The notes under the pieces were generated by a model. The model ran no database searches and had not been told where the DNA came from. It saw nothing but the letters and a program-made list of their open reading frames with translations. A DNA stretch of 61,270 nucleotides from an uncultured Clostridium sp. (lineage in GTDB: Bacteria; Bacillota; Clostridia; TANB77; CAG-508). The position numbers and the translations under genes were made by a program. Numbering within the stretch: position 1 is the first letter of the stretch; each line of letters starts with the position of its first letter. Of this stretch, positions 1 to 8,600 are shown one piece after another. The DNA lies in NCBI GenBank assembly GCA_948468275.1, contig CAOKHI010000004.1, positions 1 through 61,270 on the forward strand, read 5' to 3'.

Positions 1-51
1 AGTGTAAAATCTAAATAAAAACAAGAAAATGGGACAAACGAAAAAATTCTT

Positions 52-91
52 CAAACTTTTGTTTGACTTTCTTGTATTTTTATGATACTAT
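52..91 (+). promoter_or_regulatory. lexA promoter with candidate SOS operator
   Basis: CAAACTTTTGTTTG at 52-65 is a perfect inverted repeat resembling the Firmicutes SOS box CGAAC-N4-GTTCG. It overlaps a -35 TTGACT (63-68) that is 17 nt from a weak -10 TACTAT (86-91). The position suggests that LexA represses its own gene. Operator identity is inferred from sequence similarity only. Confidence 0.6.
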
Positions 92-122
92 GTATGCAAA
101 TAAAAAAGAGGAGTGATTTTGT

Positions 123-779
123 GTGAAGAAAAAGAACACAAGTGAGTTAAATAAAAGAGAAAAATCTATTTTAAAATTTATTGAAAAACAAATAATATCA
201 AATGGCTATCCACCATCAGTTAGAGAAATTGGTCAAGCTGTAGGCTTAAAATCAACAGCTACTGTACATGGATATTTGGCAAAATTAGAATCTAAGGGGT
301 ACATAAAAAAAGAATCTCAAAAGGGAAGAACTTTGAAATTATTAAAAGGTGGAGATGGACAAAATAAACAACAAACACAAATGAAAGAATTTTATAGTGG
401 AAAAGAAATGGTAGAAGTACCTGTAATAGGTAAAATAACAGCAGGTGCACCGATTCTTGCAGTAGAAAATGTAACAGATACATTCCCTATACCAATAGAT
501 TTTGTCGGAAATAGTGAATCTTTTATGCTAACTGTTAGAGGAGAAAGTATGATAGAGGCAGGAATATTAGATGGTGATTATATTTTAGTAAAGAAACAAA
601 ATACAGCAAATAATGGGGAAATTGTAGTTGCATTAATAGAAGATGAAGCAACAGTAAAAACATTTTATAAGGAAAAAGACCATATACGTCTTCAACCTGA
701 AAACCAAACAATGGATCCAATAATAGTACCAGATTGCCAAATATTAGGAAAAGTTGCAGGTGTGTTTAGAAAAATGTAA
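123..779 (+). CDS. lexA: LexA repressor, SOS regulator
   Basis: SOS transcriptional repressor that cleaves itself when RecA is activated by DNA damage. The 218-residue protein has the N-terminal winged helix (about residues 5-70) and the C-terminal S24 peptidase-like domain. Visible motifs are the Ala-Gly cleavage site in ITAGAP, the catalytic serine in [10 protein letters not shown] and the catalytic lysine in DEATVKTF. The start is GTG at 123, preceded by GAGGAG about 8 nt upstream. Length is typical of the family. A CGG at 506 lies across two codons (GTC GGA) and is out of frame. The gene stands alone and is probably autoregulated through the palindrome at 52-65. Confidence 0.97.
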   Translation: MKKKNTSELNKREKSILKFIEKQIISNGYPPSVREIGQAVGLKSTATVHGYLAKLESKGYIKKESQKGRTLKLLKGGDGQNKQQTQMKEFYSGKEMVEVPVIGKITAGAPILAVENVTDTFPIPIDFVGNSESFMLTVRGESMIEAGILDGDYILVKKQNTANNGEIVVALIEDEATVKTFYKEKDHIRLQPENQTMDPIIVPDCQILGKVAGVFRKM

Positions 780-882
780 TTTTATAGGTAATAGTTCTCA
801 AAGTATATTATTTCTAAAAAAGGCTATTTTCACAAGTTATAAGAATGATTTTTATTGTCTACTTCTTTTAAGAATGACTTAT

Positions 883-1037
883 GGTAAAATAATTCTCTTA
901 CATTTTTTACAAATTAAATATTTTAGGTGGAACTTTCATTAAAAGTTACAAAATATTTATAATTATTAATATATTTTTGGGTAAAAAATGTATTAAGTAT
1001 ATATTTTTCCCAGATATAGTAAGAGAATTATTTTACC
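883..1037. repeat. Nested interrupted inverted repeat
   Basis: The arm at 883-910 is complementary to two separate blocks. Positions 883-901 match 1019-1037 exactly over 19 bp, and 899-910 match 981-992 exactly over 12 bp. A 26-nt insertion (993-1018) splits the right arm. A smaller hairpin lies inside: AAATATTTT at 916-924 with AAAATATTT at 950-958. No gene is seen in 780-1100. It may be a small decayed palindromic element. Confidence 0.6.
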
Positions 1038-1099
1038 CAGAGGATGCCTAGAAAAGTTTTAGTTATTTTGTAGAATAAATTATTAATAATTTGCTTACA

Positions 1100-1126
1100 T
1101 AAAAATGGGCAATTAAAATTGCCCAT
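1100..1126 (-). terminator. Rho-independent terminator of deoD
   Basis: ATGGGCAATT..AATTGCCCAT (1105-1126) is a palindrome followed on the minus strand by a U-rich tract. It lies 36 nt beyond the deoD stop at 1162-1164 proposed here. The uncorrected ORF would run straight through this hairpin, which argues that the earlier stop is the true one. Confidence 0.8.
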
Positions 1127-1161
1127 ATATTTAAATAATACATTAAAATATATTGAAATTA

Positions 1162-1871
1162 TTATAATCCGAATAGCACTTTCTAATGCTAGTGTAATCA
1201 TATTATTTAAAGAACTTTGTCGCTCTTCACTAGAAAGAATATCTTTCTTTACAAAGGAATCTGATACAGATAAAATACAACTTGCATTTTTTTCTAAAAC
1301 ATTTGCATTATGGAACAATGCAAATGATTCCATTTCAACTCCAACACAATTATATTTTTCTACTAAATCATTATAATTAGCTATATCTGAATAAAACACA
1401 TCTGAACAATGAACAGTGTTAAAATGAATAGGCAAGTCTAAAGATTTAGCAGTGTTTAAAATAACATTATTAATGCTATAACTTGAAGCAATAACATTAT
1501 CTGTGCAACCATTTTGAAATTTAGCATATGTTGAATTAGAAAAAGCATCTTTTACAAGAATTAAATCTTTTAAATTTAAATCATCAACATAAGCACCACA
1601 AGTACCTATACGAATAATATTATCAACATCATAAAATTTAAACAATTCATAAGAATAAATACCAACACTAGGCATACCCATTCCGTGAAGCCATAACAGA
1701 AACCTTTTTTTCTTTATAATATCCAGTGTATGCAAAAATATTACGAACACAATTAACCAAAACAGCATCATGTAAATAATTATCAGCAACAAATTTAGCA
1801 CGTAATGGATCACCTGGCATAATAACTGTTTTTGCAAAATCATCTTTATTAGAACTTATATGTGGTGTCAT
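1162..1871 (-). CDS. deoD: Purine nucleoside phosphorylase DeoD-type, two +1 breaks at CGG
   Basis: Trimeric/hexameric purine nucleoside phosphorylase: phosphorolysis of (deoxy)nucleosides to base and sugar 1-phosphate in purine salvage. ATG at 1871 has GGAGG 7 nt upstream. The N-terminal part contains MPGDPLRAKF; the main part has GMGMPSVGIYSYEL, IRIGTCGA and GVEMESFAL. The reading frame breaks twice. At 1685-1683 an in-frame CGG (TCA CGG AAT) leads to a stop four codons later; dropping the C gives SGMGMPS, the conserved phosphate-binding loop. At 1171-1169 a second in-frame CGG (ATT CGG ATT) must be skipped the same way, giving ALESAIGL and an immediate stop at 1164-1162, just before the terminator. 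The corrected product is about 235 residues, the normal DeoD length. Conventional annotation would be pseudogene; I favour frameshift decoding. Confidence 0.85.
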
Positions 1872-1999
1872 AACAAAACCTCCAATTATTAATTTTTTAT
1901 AAATCAATTTTAATATATAGTATGGAAATATTCAATGGTTTTATAAAAAGGTTTTAATATATTAGAAATTAAAAAAATAAATAGTATATAAAATAATAG

Positions 2000-2106
2000 A
2001 CATTTGAAAACAAATGTTATAAAATGTTTATCGTAGAAAGTAAGTTAAGCAGATGTGTATGCTTCCTTTTACCTTGATTTTTTATCAAGAGTCAGGAGAT
2101 GAGGCT
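2000..2106 (+). promoter_or_regulatory. Leader of tiny membrane-peptide ORF
   Basis: Contains the hairpin ACATTTG-AAAA-CAAATGT (2000-2017). A 12-mer TAAGCAGATGTG at 2046-2057 recurs at about 6958, upstream of another tiny hydrophobic ORF. A hairpin with the stem CTTGAT/ATCAAG lies just before the AGGAG ribosome binding site (2094-2098). The shared 12-mer suggests a common type of regulated leader. Confidence 0.4.
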
Positions 2107-2166
2107 ATGTTAGAAATATTAGCAATCTATATTATAGGATTAATTGTATCAATAACAATTGTATAA
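2107..2166 (+). CDS. Tiny hydrophobic peptide, 19 aa
   Basis: ATG at 2107 follows AGGAG by 8 nt. The predicted peptide MLEILAIYIIGLIVSITIV is one short membrane helix with little else. No homology is recognised. It has the size and character of type I toxin-like or regulatory membrane peptides, and its leader shares a 12-mer with the candidate toxin at 7018. Function is not known. Confidence 0.45.
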   Translation: MLEILAIYIIGLIVSITIV

Positions 2167-2196
2167 AAAATGATAAAACATAGGAGGAAAATAGAA

Positions 2197-2274
2197 ATGA
2201 GTGGTATTAGAGGAATTGCATAGATTGCTTTGATTATAATAATAATAGTATTACTTATTGTACTTTACTTATAG
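2197..2274 (+). pseudogene. Tiny hydrophobic ORF with internal TAG
   Basis: A strong AGGAGG (2182-2187) is followed by ATG at 2197. The frame reads MSGIRGIA, then TAG at 2221, then IALIIIIIVLLIVLYL and a final TAG at 2272. One base change (TAG from TGG, Trp) would give a continuous 25-residue single-helix membrane peptide. It is probably a broken small membrane protein. There is no other sign of TAG recoding in this window. Confidence 0.4.
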
Positions 2275-2344
2275 AATTTTATATACAAATATAAAGACTT
2301 ATAGATAAAATATAATTATAAGATAATAGAAAGAGAGAAAAAGT

Positions 2345-3664
2345 ATGAATATAGGGTTTGTTTCTTTAGGATGTAGTAAGAATTTGGTTGATACAGAAAT
2401 GATGATTGGATTGTTTAAGAATAATGGCTATAATGTGGTTAATAATCCAAAAGAGGCTGATATTATTTTGATAAATACATGTGGTTTTATTGAAACTGCT
2501 AAAGAAGAAGCTATTAATACAATTTTGGAGATGGCAGAGTATAAAAAGAAAAGATGTAAATATGTTATTGTAACAGGATGTTTGGTACAAAGGTATAAAG
2601 ATGAGCTACAAAAGGCTATTCCAGAGGTGGATTTGTTTGTGGCTTGTGAAAGTTATGAGGAATTTTGGACTCTAGTGTCTAGTAAAATTCCAAAAATAGT
2701 TGTAGACAATAAGTATAACAAATTGGATTATTTAAATAGAGTTATTACAACAGGTGATAAAATGGCATATTTGAAAATTGCAGAAGGTTGTAGCAATAGA
2801 TGCACATATTGTGCTATTCCATATATAAGAGGTCCATTTGTAAGTAGAAAAATGGAGGATATATTAAAAGAAGCACAAAATCTTGCCCAAAACGGTATAA
2901 AGGAATTAATTGTTATTGCTCAAGATACTACAAAATATGGAGTAGATATATATGGAAAACCTTGTCTTTCAGAATTATTAAGTAAACTGTGCCAAATAGA
3001 GCAAATACAATGGATACGATTTTTATATGCCTATCCTGAAACAATTACAGAAGAGTTAATACAAGTGGTAAAGAATAATGATAAAATTTGTAATTATTTT
3101 GATATACCAATACAACATATATCTAACAAGGTATTAAAAAGAATGAATAGGAAAAGTGATAGTAATTCTATAAAAGCTTTAATGGATAATATAAGAAAAG
3201 AAATACCAGATGTAATATTAAGAACAACAGTAATTGTAGGTTTTCCAGGGGAAACACAAGAGGACTTTACTCAATTATATGAATTTATTAAACAAACTAA
3301 ATTCAATAAATTAGGTGCATTTATGTATTCAAAAGAAGATGGAACACCAGCTGAAAAATTACCAATGCAAATACATCAAGCAACAAAGAAAAGTAGATAT
3401 AATAAAATAATGAGTATGCAAAAACAAATTTCTAAGGATATTTTAAATAGTAAAATTGGAAAAGAATATAATGTTTTAATAGAAGCGAAGTCATTTGATG
3501 GAAAATATTATATAGGAAGAACATATATGGATGTTCCTGATATGGATGGGGTAATATTTGTGAAAAATGATGGTGATAATGATTTAATAGGAAACTTTAT
3601 TAAGTGCAAAGTAGAAGATGTAAAAGAGTATGATTTAATAGGAAAAGTAGTAAGATGTGAATGA
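2345..3664 (+). CDS. rimO: Ribosomal protein S12 methylthiotransferase RimO
   Basis: Radical SAM enzyme that adds a methylthio group to the conserved aspartate of ribosomal protein S12. The 439 residues show the three MTTase parts in order. The N-terminal UPF0004 domain includes GCSKNLVDTE and supplies cluster-binding cysteines. The radical SAM motif is CSNRCTYCAIP (about residues 149-159). A C-terminal TRAM domain covers roughly residues 370-439. The sequence IRFLYAYPE is typical of RimO rather than MiaB. The start ATG follows an AG-rich ribosome binding site. A hairpin terminator follows at 3701-3745. No internal oddity. Confidence 0.95.
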   Translation: MNIGFVSLGCSKNLVDTEMMIGLFKNNGYNVVNNPKEADIILINTCGFIETAKEEAINTILEMAEYKKKRCKYVIVTGCLVQRYKDELQKAIPEVDLFVACESYEEFWTLVSSKIPKIVVDNKYNKLDYLNRVITTGDKMAYLKIAEGCSNRCTYCAIPYIRGPFVSRKMEDILKEAQNLAQNGIKELIVIAQDTTKYGVDIYGKPCLSELLSKLCQIEQIQWIRFLYAYPETITEELIQVVKNNDKICNYFDIPIQHISNKVLKRMNRKSDSNSIKALMDNIRKEIPDVILRTTVIVGFPGETQEDFTQLYEFIKQTKFNKLGAFMYSKEDGTPAEKLPMQIHQATKKSRYNKIMSMQKQISKDILNSKIGKEYNVLIEAKSFDGKYYIGRTYMDVPDMDGVIFVKNDGDNDLIGNFIKCKVEDVKEYDLIGKVVRCE

Positions 3665-3700
3665 TTATTTGTGAAATTAGATTTTAATAAGTTTTCATAC

Positions 3701-3745
3701 AATAATATTTAGGAGATGATTATTAATCACCTCCTAAATATTATT
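3701..3745. terminator. Bidirectional terminator between rimO and rubrerythrin
   Basis: A nearly perfect 45-nt palindrome: AATAATATTTAGGAG (3701-3715) pairs with CTCCTAAATATTATT (3731-3745), and TGAT/ATCA continues the stem inward. It lies between two convergent genes and should terminate both. Confidence 0.85.
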
Positions 3746-3781
3746 AAAAACTTTTACATTATTGCAATTATTTAAGCAATA

Positions 3782-4315
3782 TTAATAATTTTCAGCTTGA
3801 ATTTCAAAATAAGCCTTTGGATGAGCACATACAGGGCATACTTCTGGTGCTTCTAAACCAACATGAATATGTCCACAATTTCTACATTTCCATACAACAA
3901 TACTGCCTTTTTTAAACACGGTACCAGTTTCTAAATTATCAAGAAGTTTTCTAAATCTTTCTTCATGATGTTTTTCAACTTCTGCTATTTGTTTAAAACG
4001 TAAAGCGATTTCAGTAAAACCTTCTTCTTCAGCAACTTTTGCAAAAGTTGCATACATGTCTGTCCATTCATAATTCTCACCGGCAGCTGCATCAGCTAAA
4101 TTTGATTTTGTATCTCCAATTCCTTGTAAATATTTAAAATGAATTTTTGCATGCTCTTTTTCATTTTCAGCAGTTTCTAAAAATAAAGCAGCAATTTGTT
4201 CATACCCTTCCTTTTTTGCAACACTAGCAAAATAAGTATATTTATTTCTTGCTTCTGATTCACCAGAAAATGCAGCTTTTAAATTAGCTTCTGTTTTAGA
4301 ACCTTTTAATTCCAT
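3782..4315 (-). CDS. rbr: Rubrerythrin
   Basis: Non-haem diiron peroxidase that reduces hydrogen peroxide in anaerobes. The N-terminal ferritin-like domain carries the glutamate/histidine ligands ([34 protein letters not shown]). The C-terminal rubredoxin domain carries CRNCGHIH and CPVCAHP, four cysteines for one iron. I chose ATG at 4315 (MELKGSKTE) because the GAGGAGG lies 8 nt before it; the longer TTG start at 4321 would be only 2 nt from that site. This gives 177 residues, normal for the family. It is transcribed alone and converges on rimO. Confidence 0.96.
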   Translation of the reverse strand: MELKGSKTEANLKAAFSGESEARNKYTYFASVAKKEGYEQIAALFLETAENEKEHAKIHFKYLQGIGDTKSNLADAAAGENYEWTDMYATFAKVAEEEGFTEIALRFKQIAEVEKHHEERFRKLLDNLETGTVFKKGSIVVWKCRNCGHIHVGLEAPEVCPVCAHPKAYFEIQAENY

Positions 4316-4481
4316 AAACAATACCTCCTCAATTATTTTATGAATATATACTAATTCAAAAAATAGAAAATGTCAATACAAAAATTGGTAGCAATTGGAA
4401 AAAAATACTATAATAAACTACTTGTACTATATACAAAATTCTTGTATAATGGTATGGAATAAATATACGAAAGGAAATAGG

Positions 4482-5825
4482 ATGGAAGAGAAAAAAAATA
4501 AAAAATTTTTAGGAAGAGTTATATATTTTGTTGTGCTAATTATTTTAATTGCTATAGTTTTTAAATTATTTAGCATATATAGGCTATATAGTTTTAACGA
4601 ATTTTCTAAAATCGAACAAACACCATATTTGTCTACTTTTTCAAGAGATGATAAAATAAAGTATACAGATAACGCAAGTTATAAAATAGAATCAACAAAA
4701 TCTAATGATGCAATGTTTTATAAAACTATAAAAGTTGAAAAATTCAAACCATATAAAGTAACTTGTATGGTAAAAACACAAGATGTAAAAACAATAAAAG
4801 AACATTCTATGGCAGGTGCACATATTAGTATTGAAAATACAGTGGAAAAGTCTGATAGTATTACAGGAACTAATGATTGGCAAAAATTAGAATTCATATT
4901 TAATTCAAAAAATAGGACAAGTGTAAATTTGGGATTTAGATTAGGTGGATATGATGATAATTGCACAGGAACGGCATGGTTTTCAGACTTTACAATAGAA
5001 ATGGGGGTTCAAAGTACAGATACAAATTGGAAATTTGCATTTTTGGTATTTGAAAAAACAGATGTAAATATAGATGGAAATAATGTGAAATTAAATATGA
5101 ATTCAACAGATATAAGCGATTTGAGGCAAAATATGTCAAGATTTAAAACATCATGTGAAGAATTATCAAATGGAAAAATGAGTGCAGAATGTGATTTTAT
5201 AACAATAGATACACCAATAACATCACTTACATATGATGAAGAAAATGGTTATTATATAGCACCTGAGAATGTTAAAGACATTATACCCAAATATATAAAA
5301 GGTAAAAATTATGATCACATATTTATAGCAGTAAGATTAGGTGACAATATACATCAATCAGAAATACCTGTAAATGATTGGATTGGACTAGGCGGAATGG
5401 ATTATGATGGAATAGGATTTTCTAATATAAGATTACCAAATAGTAGCAAAAGTTTTATATATAAATATGATGCAAGAGTAAATACATTTCCAGAAGAAGT
5501 ATTTATACATGAATTTTTACATACATTAGAAAGAAATTCAGAAGAATTTGGATATAAAGTACCTAAACTACATGATAGTGAGTTATATAATTATACAAAT
5601 GAAAGATTAACAGGTCTAAAAAAGTGGTATTCAGATTATATGACATGTAATATAAAAGATTTACAAGGAGAAAAGATTGGATTAAATAGTGATATATATA
5701 AATTTAAACCAAATAAAAATGAAGATTTTAAATTTTCATATAAATTAAATGAATTCAAAGAACCACAAAATTTAATAGAAGAAATTAGAATGTTATTAAA
5801 TCAAATAATAGATAAATTAACATAG
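4482..5825 (+). CDS. Membrane-anchored HExxH metalloprotease-like protein
   Basis: Function not recognised. From ATG at 4482 (AAAGGAAATAGG upstream) the protein has about 447 residues. A lysine-rich N-terminus leads into one transmembrane helix (roughly residues 12-32). The next part, roughly residues 35-175, looks like an extracellular beta-sandwich of the carbohydrate-binding type (NDWQKLEFIFNSKNRTSVNL). The C-terminal half contains FIHEFLHTLERN followed by more histidine (KLHDSE), the pattern of a zinc metallopeptidase. A longer start at 4395 is possible but has no good ribosome binding site. It lies directly upstream of queA with a 27-nt gap, perhaps cotranscribed. Zinc protease activity is inferred only from the motif. 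Confidence 0.6.
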   Translation: MEEKKNKKFLGRVIYFVVLIILIAIVFKLFSIYRLYSFNEFSKIEQTPYLSTFSRDDKIKYTDNASYKIESTKSNDAMFYKTIKVEKFKPYKVTCMVKTQDVKTIKEHSMAGAHISIENTVEKSDSITGTNDWQKLEFIFNSKNRTSVNLGFRLGGYDDNCTGTAWFSDFTIEMGVQSTDTNWKFAFLVFEKTDVNIDGNNVKLNMNSTDISDLRQNMSRFKTSCEELSNGKMSAECDFITIDTPITSLTYDEENGYYIAPENVKDIIPKYIKGKNYDHIFIAVRLGDNIHQSEIPVNDWIGLGGMDYDGIGFSNIRLPNSSKSFIYKYDARVNTFPEEVFIHEFLHTLERNSEEFGYKVPKLHDSELYNYTNERLTGLKKWYSDYMTCNIKDLQGEKIGLNSDIYKFKPNKNEDFKFSYKLNEFKEPQNLIEEIRMLLNQIIDKLT

Positions 5826-5852
5826 AACAAAGAAGAAGGGAATGTAATATAA

Positions 5853-6875
5853 TTGGAAGTTTCAGAATTTAAATATGATTTACCAGAAGAATTAATTGCA
5901 CAAACACCAATAGAAAAAAGAGATACATCAAGACTTATGGTATTAGATAGAAAAACAAAAAGTATAGAACATAAAATTTTTAAAGATATATTAGATTATT
6001 TACAACCAGGAGATTGCTTAGTAATAAACAATACAAAAGTAATACCAGCACGTTTGTATGGAAAAAAAGATACTGGTGCAAATGTAGAATTTTTATTACT
6101 AAATCAAATTAATGCAAATACTTGGGAAGCAATGGTAAGACCAGGAAGAAAATTATTAAAAGGCACAAAAGTAACATTTGGTGATGGATTGTTAATAGCA
6201 ACTATTCAAGATGTATTAGAAGGTGGAAATAGAAGAGTAGAATTTGAATATGAAGGAATTTTTAATGAAATTTTAGACAAGATAGGATTAATGCCTTTAC
6301 CACCATATATAAAAGAAAGCTTAAAAGAAAAAGACAGATATCAAACAGTATATGCAAAACATGAAGGCTCAGCAGCAGCTCCAACAGCAGGATTACACTT
6401 TACTAATGACTTATTAGAAGAAATTACAAAAAAAGGTGTAGAAATAGCAAATGTTACACTACATGTTGGAATAGGAACATTTAGACCTGTAAAGGTAAAA
6501 ACTATAGAAGAACATAATATGCATTCAGAACATTTTTATATAAAACAAGAAGATGTAGATAAGATAAATAGAGCAAAACAAAATAAAAAAAGAGTAATAG
6601 CAGTAGGAACAACATCATGTAGAGTATTAGAAACAATAGCAAATGAAGAAGGACAAGTAAAACAATGCGAGCAGGATACAAACATATTCATATATCCAGG
6701 GTATAAATTCAAATGTGTAGATGCACTAATAACAAATTTTCACTTACCAGAATCAACACTAATAATGTTAGTATCAGCATTTGCGCAGAAAGACTATGTA
6801 ATACAAGCATATAAAAAAGCAGTACAAGAAAAATATAAATTTTTCAGTTTTGGAGATGCGATGTTTATACAATAG
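5853..6875 (+). CDS. queA: S-adenosylmethionine:tRNA ribosyltransferase-isomerase QueA
   Basis: Transfers and isomerises the ribosyl group of SAM onto 7-aminomethyl-7-deazaguanine in tRNA, giving epoxyqueuosine. The protein has 340 residues, the usual length. Family stretches are clear: [49 protein letters not shown] and [17 protein letters not shown]. The start is TTG at 5853; no ATG is in frame nearby and AGAAGAAGGG lies about 12 nt upstream. It works with tgt, which lies 580 nt downstream, in queuosine synthesis, although a small independent locus separates the two genes. Confidence 0.96.
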   Translation: MEVSEFKYDLPEELIAQTPIEKRDTSRLMVLDRKTKSIEHKIFKDILDYLQPGDCLVINNTKVIPARLYGKKDTGANVEFLLLNQINANTWEAMVRPGRKLLKGTKVTFGDGLLIATIQDVLEGGNRRVEFEYEGIFNEILDKIGLMPLPPYIKESLKEKDRYQTVYAKHEGSAAAPTAGLHFTNDLLEEITKKGVEIANVTLHVGIGTFRPVKVKTIEEHNMHSEHFYIKQEDVDKINRAKQNKKRVIAVGTTSCRVLETIANEEGQVKQCEQDTNIFIYPGYKFKCVDALITNFHLPESTLIMLVSAFAQKDYVIQAYKKAVQEKYKFFSFGDAMFIQ

Positions 6876-6908
6876 CAATGATTTTTTCATAGAAAACTTA
6901 TAATTTTA

Positions 6909-6937
6909 TAGACATAATTAAAATAATATTGTAGAAT
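6909..6937 (+). promoter_or_regulatory. Candidate promoter of the small toxin mRNA
   Basis: TAGACA at 6909-6914 and TAGAAT at 6932-6937 are separated by 17 nt. They are followed by the shared TAAGCAGATGTG motif. CCACCTT (about 6978) could pair with AAGGTGG (7003-7009), which would hide the ribosome binding site of the tiny ORF at 7018. Confidence 0.4.
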
Positions 6938-7017
6938 AATAAAACAGGGAATGATAATAAGCAGATGTGGTTTTGCCACCTTAATTTTACACTAATGGTA
7001 AGAAGGTGGTGATATTT

Positions 7018-7101
7018 ATGATTAAAGTAATACTATTTTTTATAATATCCTTAATGATATCTTTAACATTAAATGTTGCCCTTAACAACAGTTCTGTATA
7101 A
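7018..7101 (+). CDS. Candidate type I toxin, 27-aa membrane peptide
   Basis: ATG at 7018 follows AAGGTGGTGA by 8 nt. The 27-residue product has a hydrophobic helix (MIKVILFFIISLMISLTLN) and a short polar tail ending NNSSV. The ribosome binding site can pair with CCACCTT about 20 nt upstream. CAGATGTG near the mRNA 5' end (6962) can pair with CACATCTG near its 3' end (7141), as in the long-range 5'-3' folding of type I toxin messages. A strong minus-strand promoter faces this gene. No sequence family is recognised; toxin function is inferred from architecture. Confidence 0.5.
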   Translation: MIKVILFFIISLMISLTLNVALNNSSV

Positions 7102-7133
7102 GAACTGGGTTAATAAGCAACTACATAAATAAG

Positions 7134-7220
7134 AAAAGCTCACATCTGTAACTTTGACGAGTTGATGTGAGTTTTCATATATTCTCGGCAAACCCCACGT
7201 TTGTGGATTTGTCATTTCCT
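7134..7220 (-). ncRNA. Candidate antisense RNA to the small toxin
   Basis: On the minus strand a promoter TTGACT (7256-7251), 18 nt, TATAAT (7232-7227) reads toward the tiny ORF. The transcript would begin near 7220 and end at the hairpin CTCACATC/GATGTGAG (7139-7171), which has U-tracts on both sides and so can end both transcripts. The RNA would be about 80 nt and overlap the 3' end of the toxin message, the usual type I layout. Confidence 0.45.
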
Positions 7221-7295
7221 ATATTTATTATAATATATATATTAGTAAAAAGTCAAGAAATTAACAATTAATTACAGTTTATTTCATTATTAGTT

Positions 7296-7344
7296 GTTAC
7301 TATAGCCCATAGCAGATTTTATTATATATGCTGTGAACTGTAAC
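7296..7344 (+). mobile_element. Internally deleted copy of the 181-bp MITE
   Basis: Begins GTTAC and ends CTGTGAACTGTAAC. The sequence from the CATAGCAGATTTT segment onward matches the last part of the full 181-bp element, while nearly all the rest is missing. The flanks TATTAGTT and TAGTAGTT match at 7 of 8 positions, consistent with an aged 8-bp target duplication. Confidence 0.7.
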
Positions 7345-7404
7345 TAGTAGTTAATGGTATTTATAAAAAATGAAAACTAAGAAGATTTCTTGCAAATTAT
7401 CTGA

Positions 7405-8586
<1,182 letters not shown>

Positions 8587-8600
8587 AAGGAGGAAAAGAT

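Noticed and set aside
2221..2223. TAG in the tiny ORF as evidence of stop-codon recoding
   Set aside because: Other genes stop normally at TAG or TAA and no other in-frame TAG was needed; a point mutation is simpler.
7180..7190. CGG near 7183 and those in MITE copies
   Set aside because: They lie in non-coding DNA and do not bear on the CGG rule.
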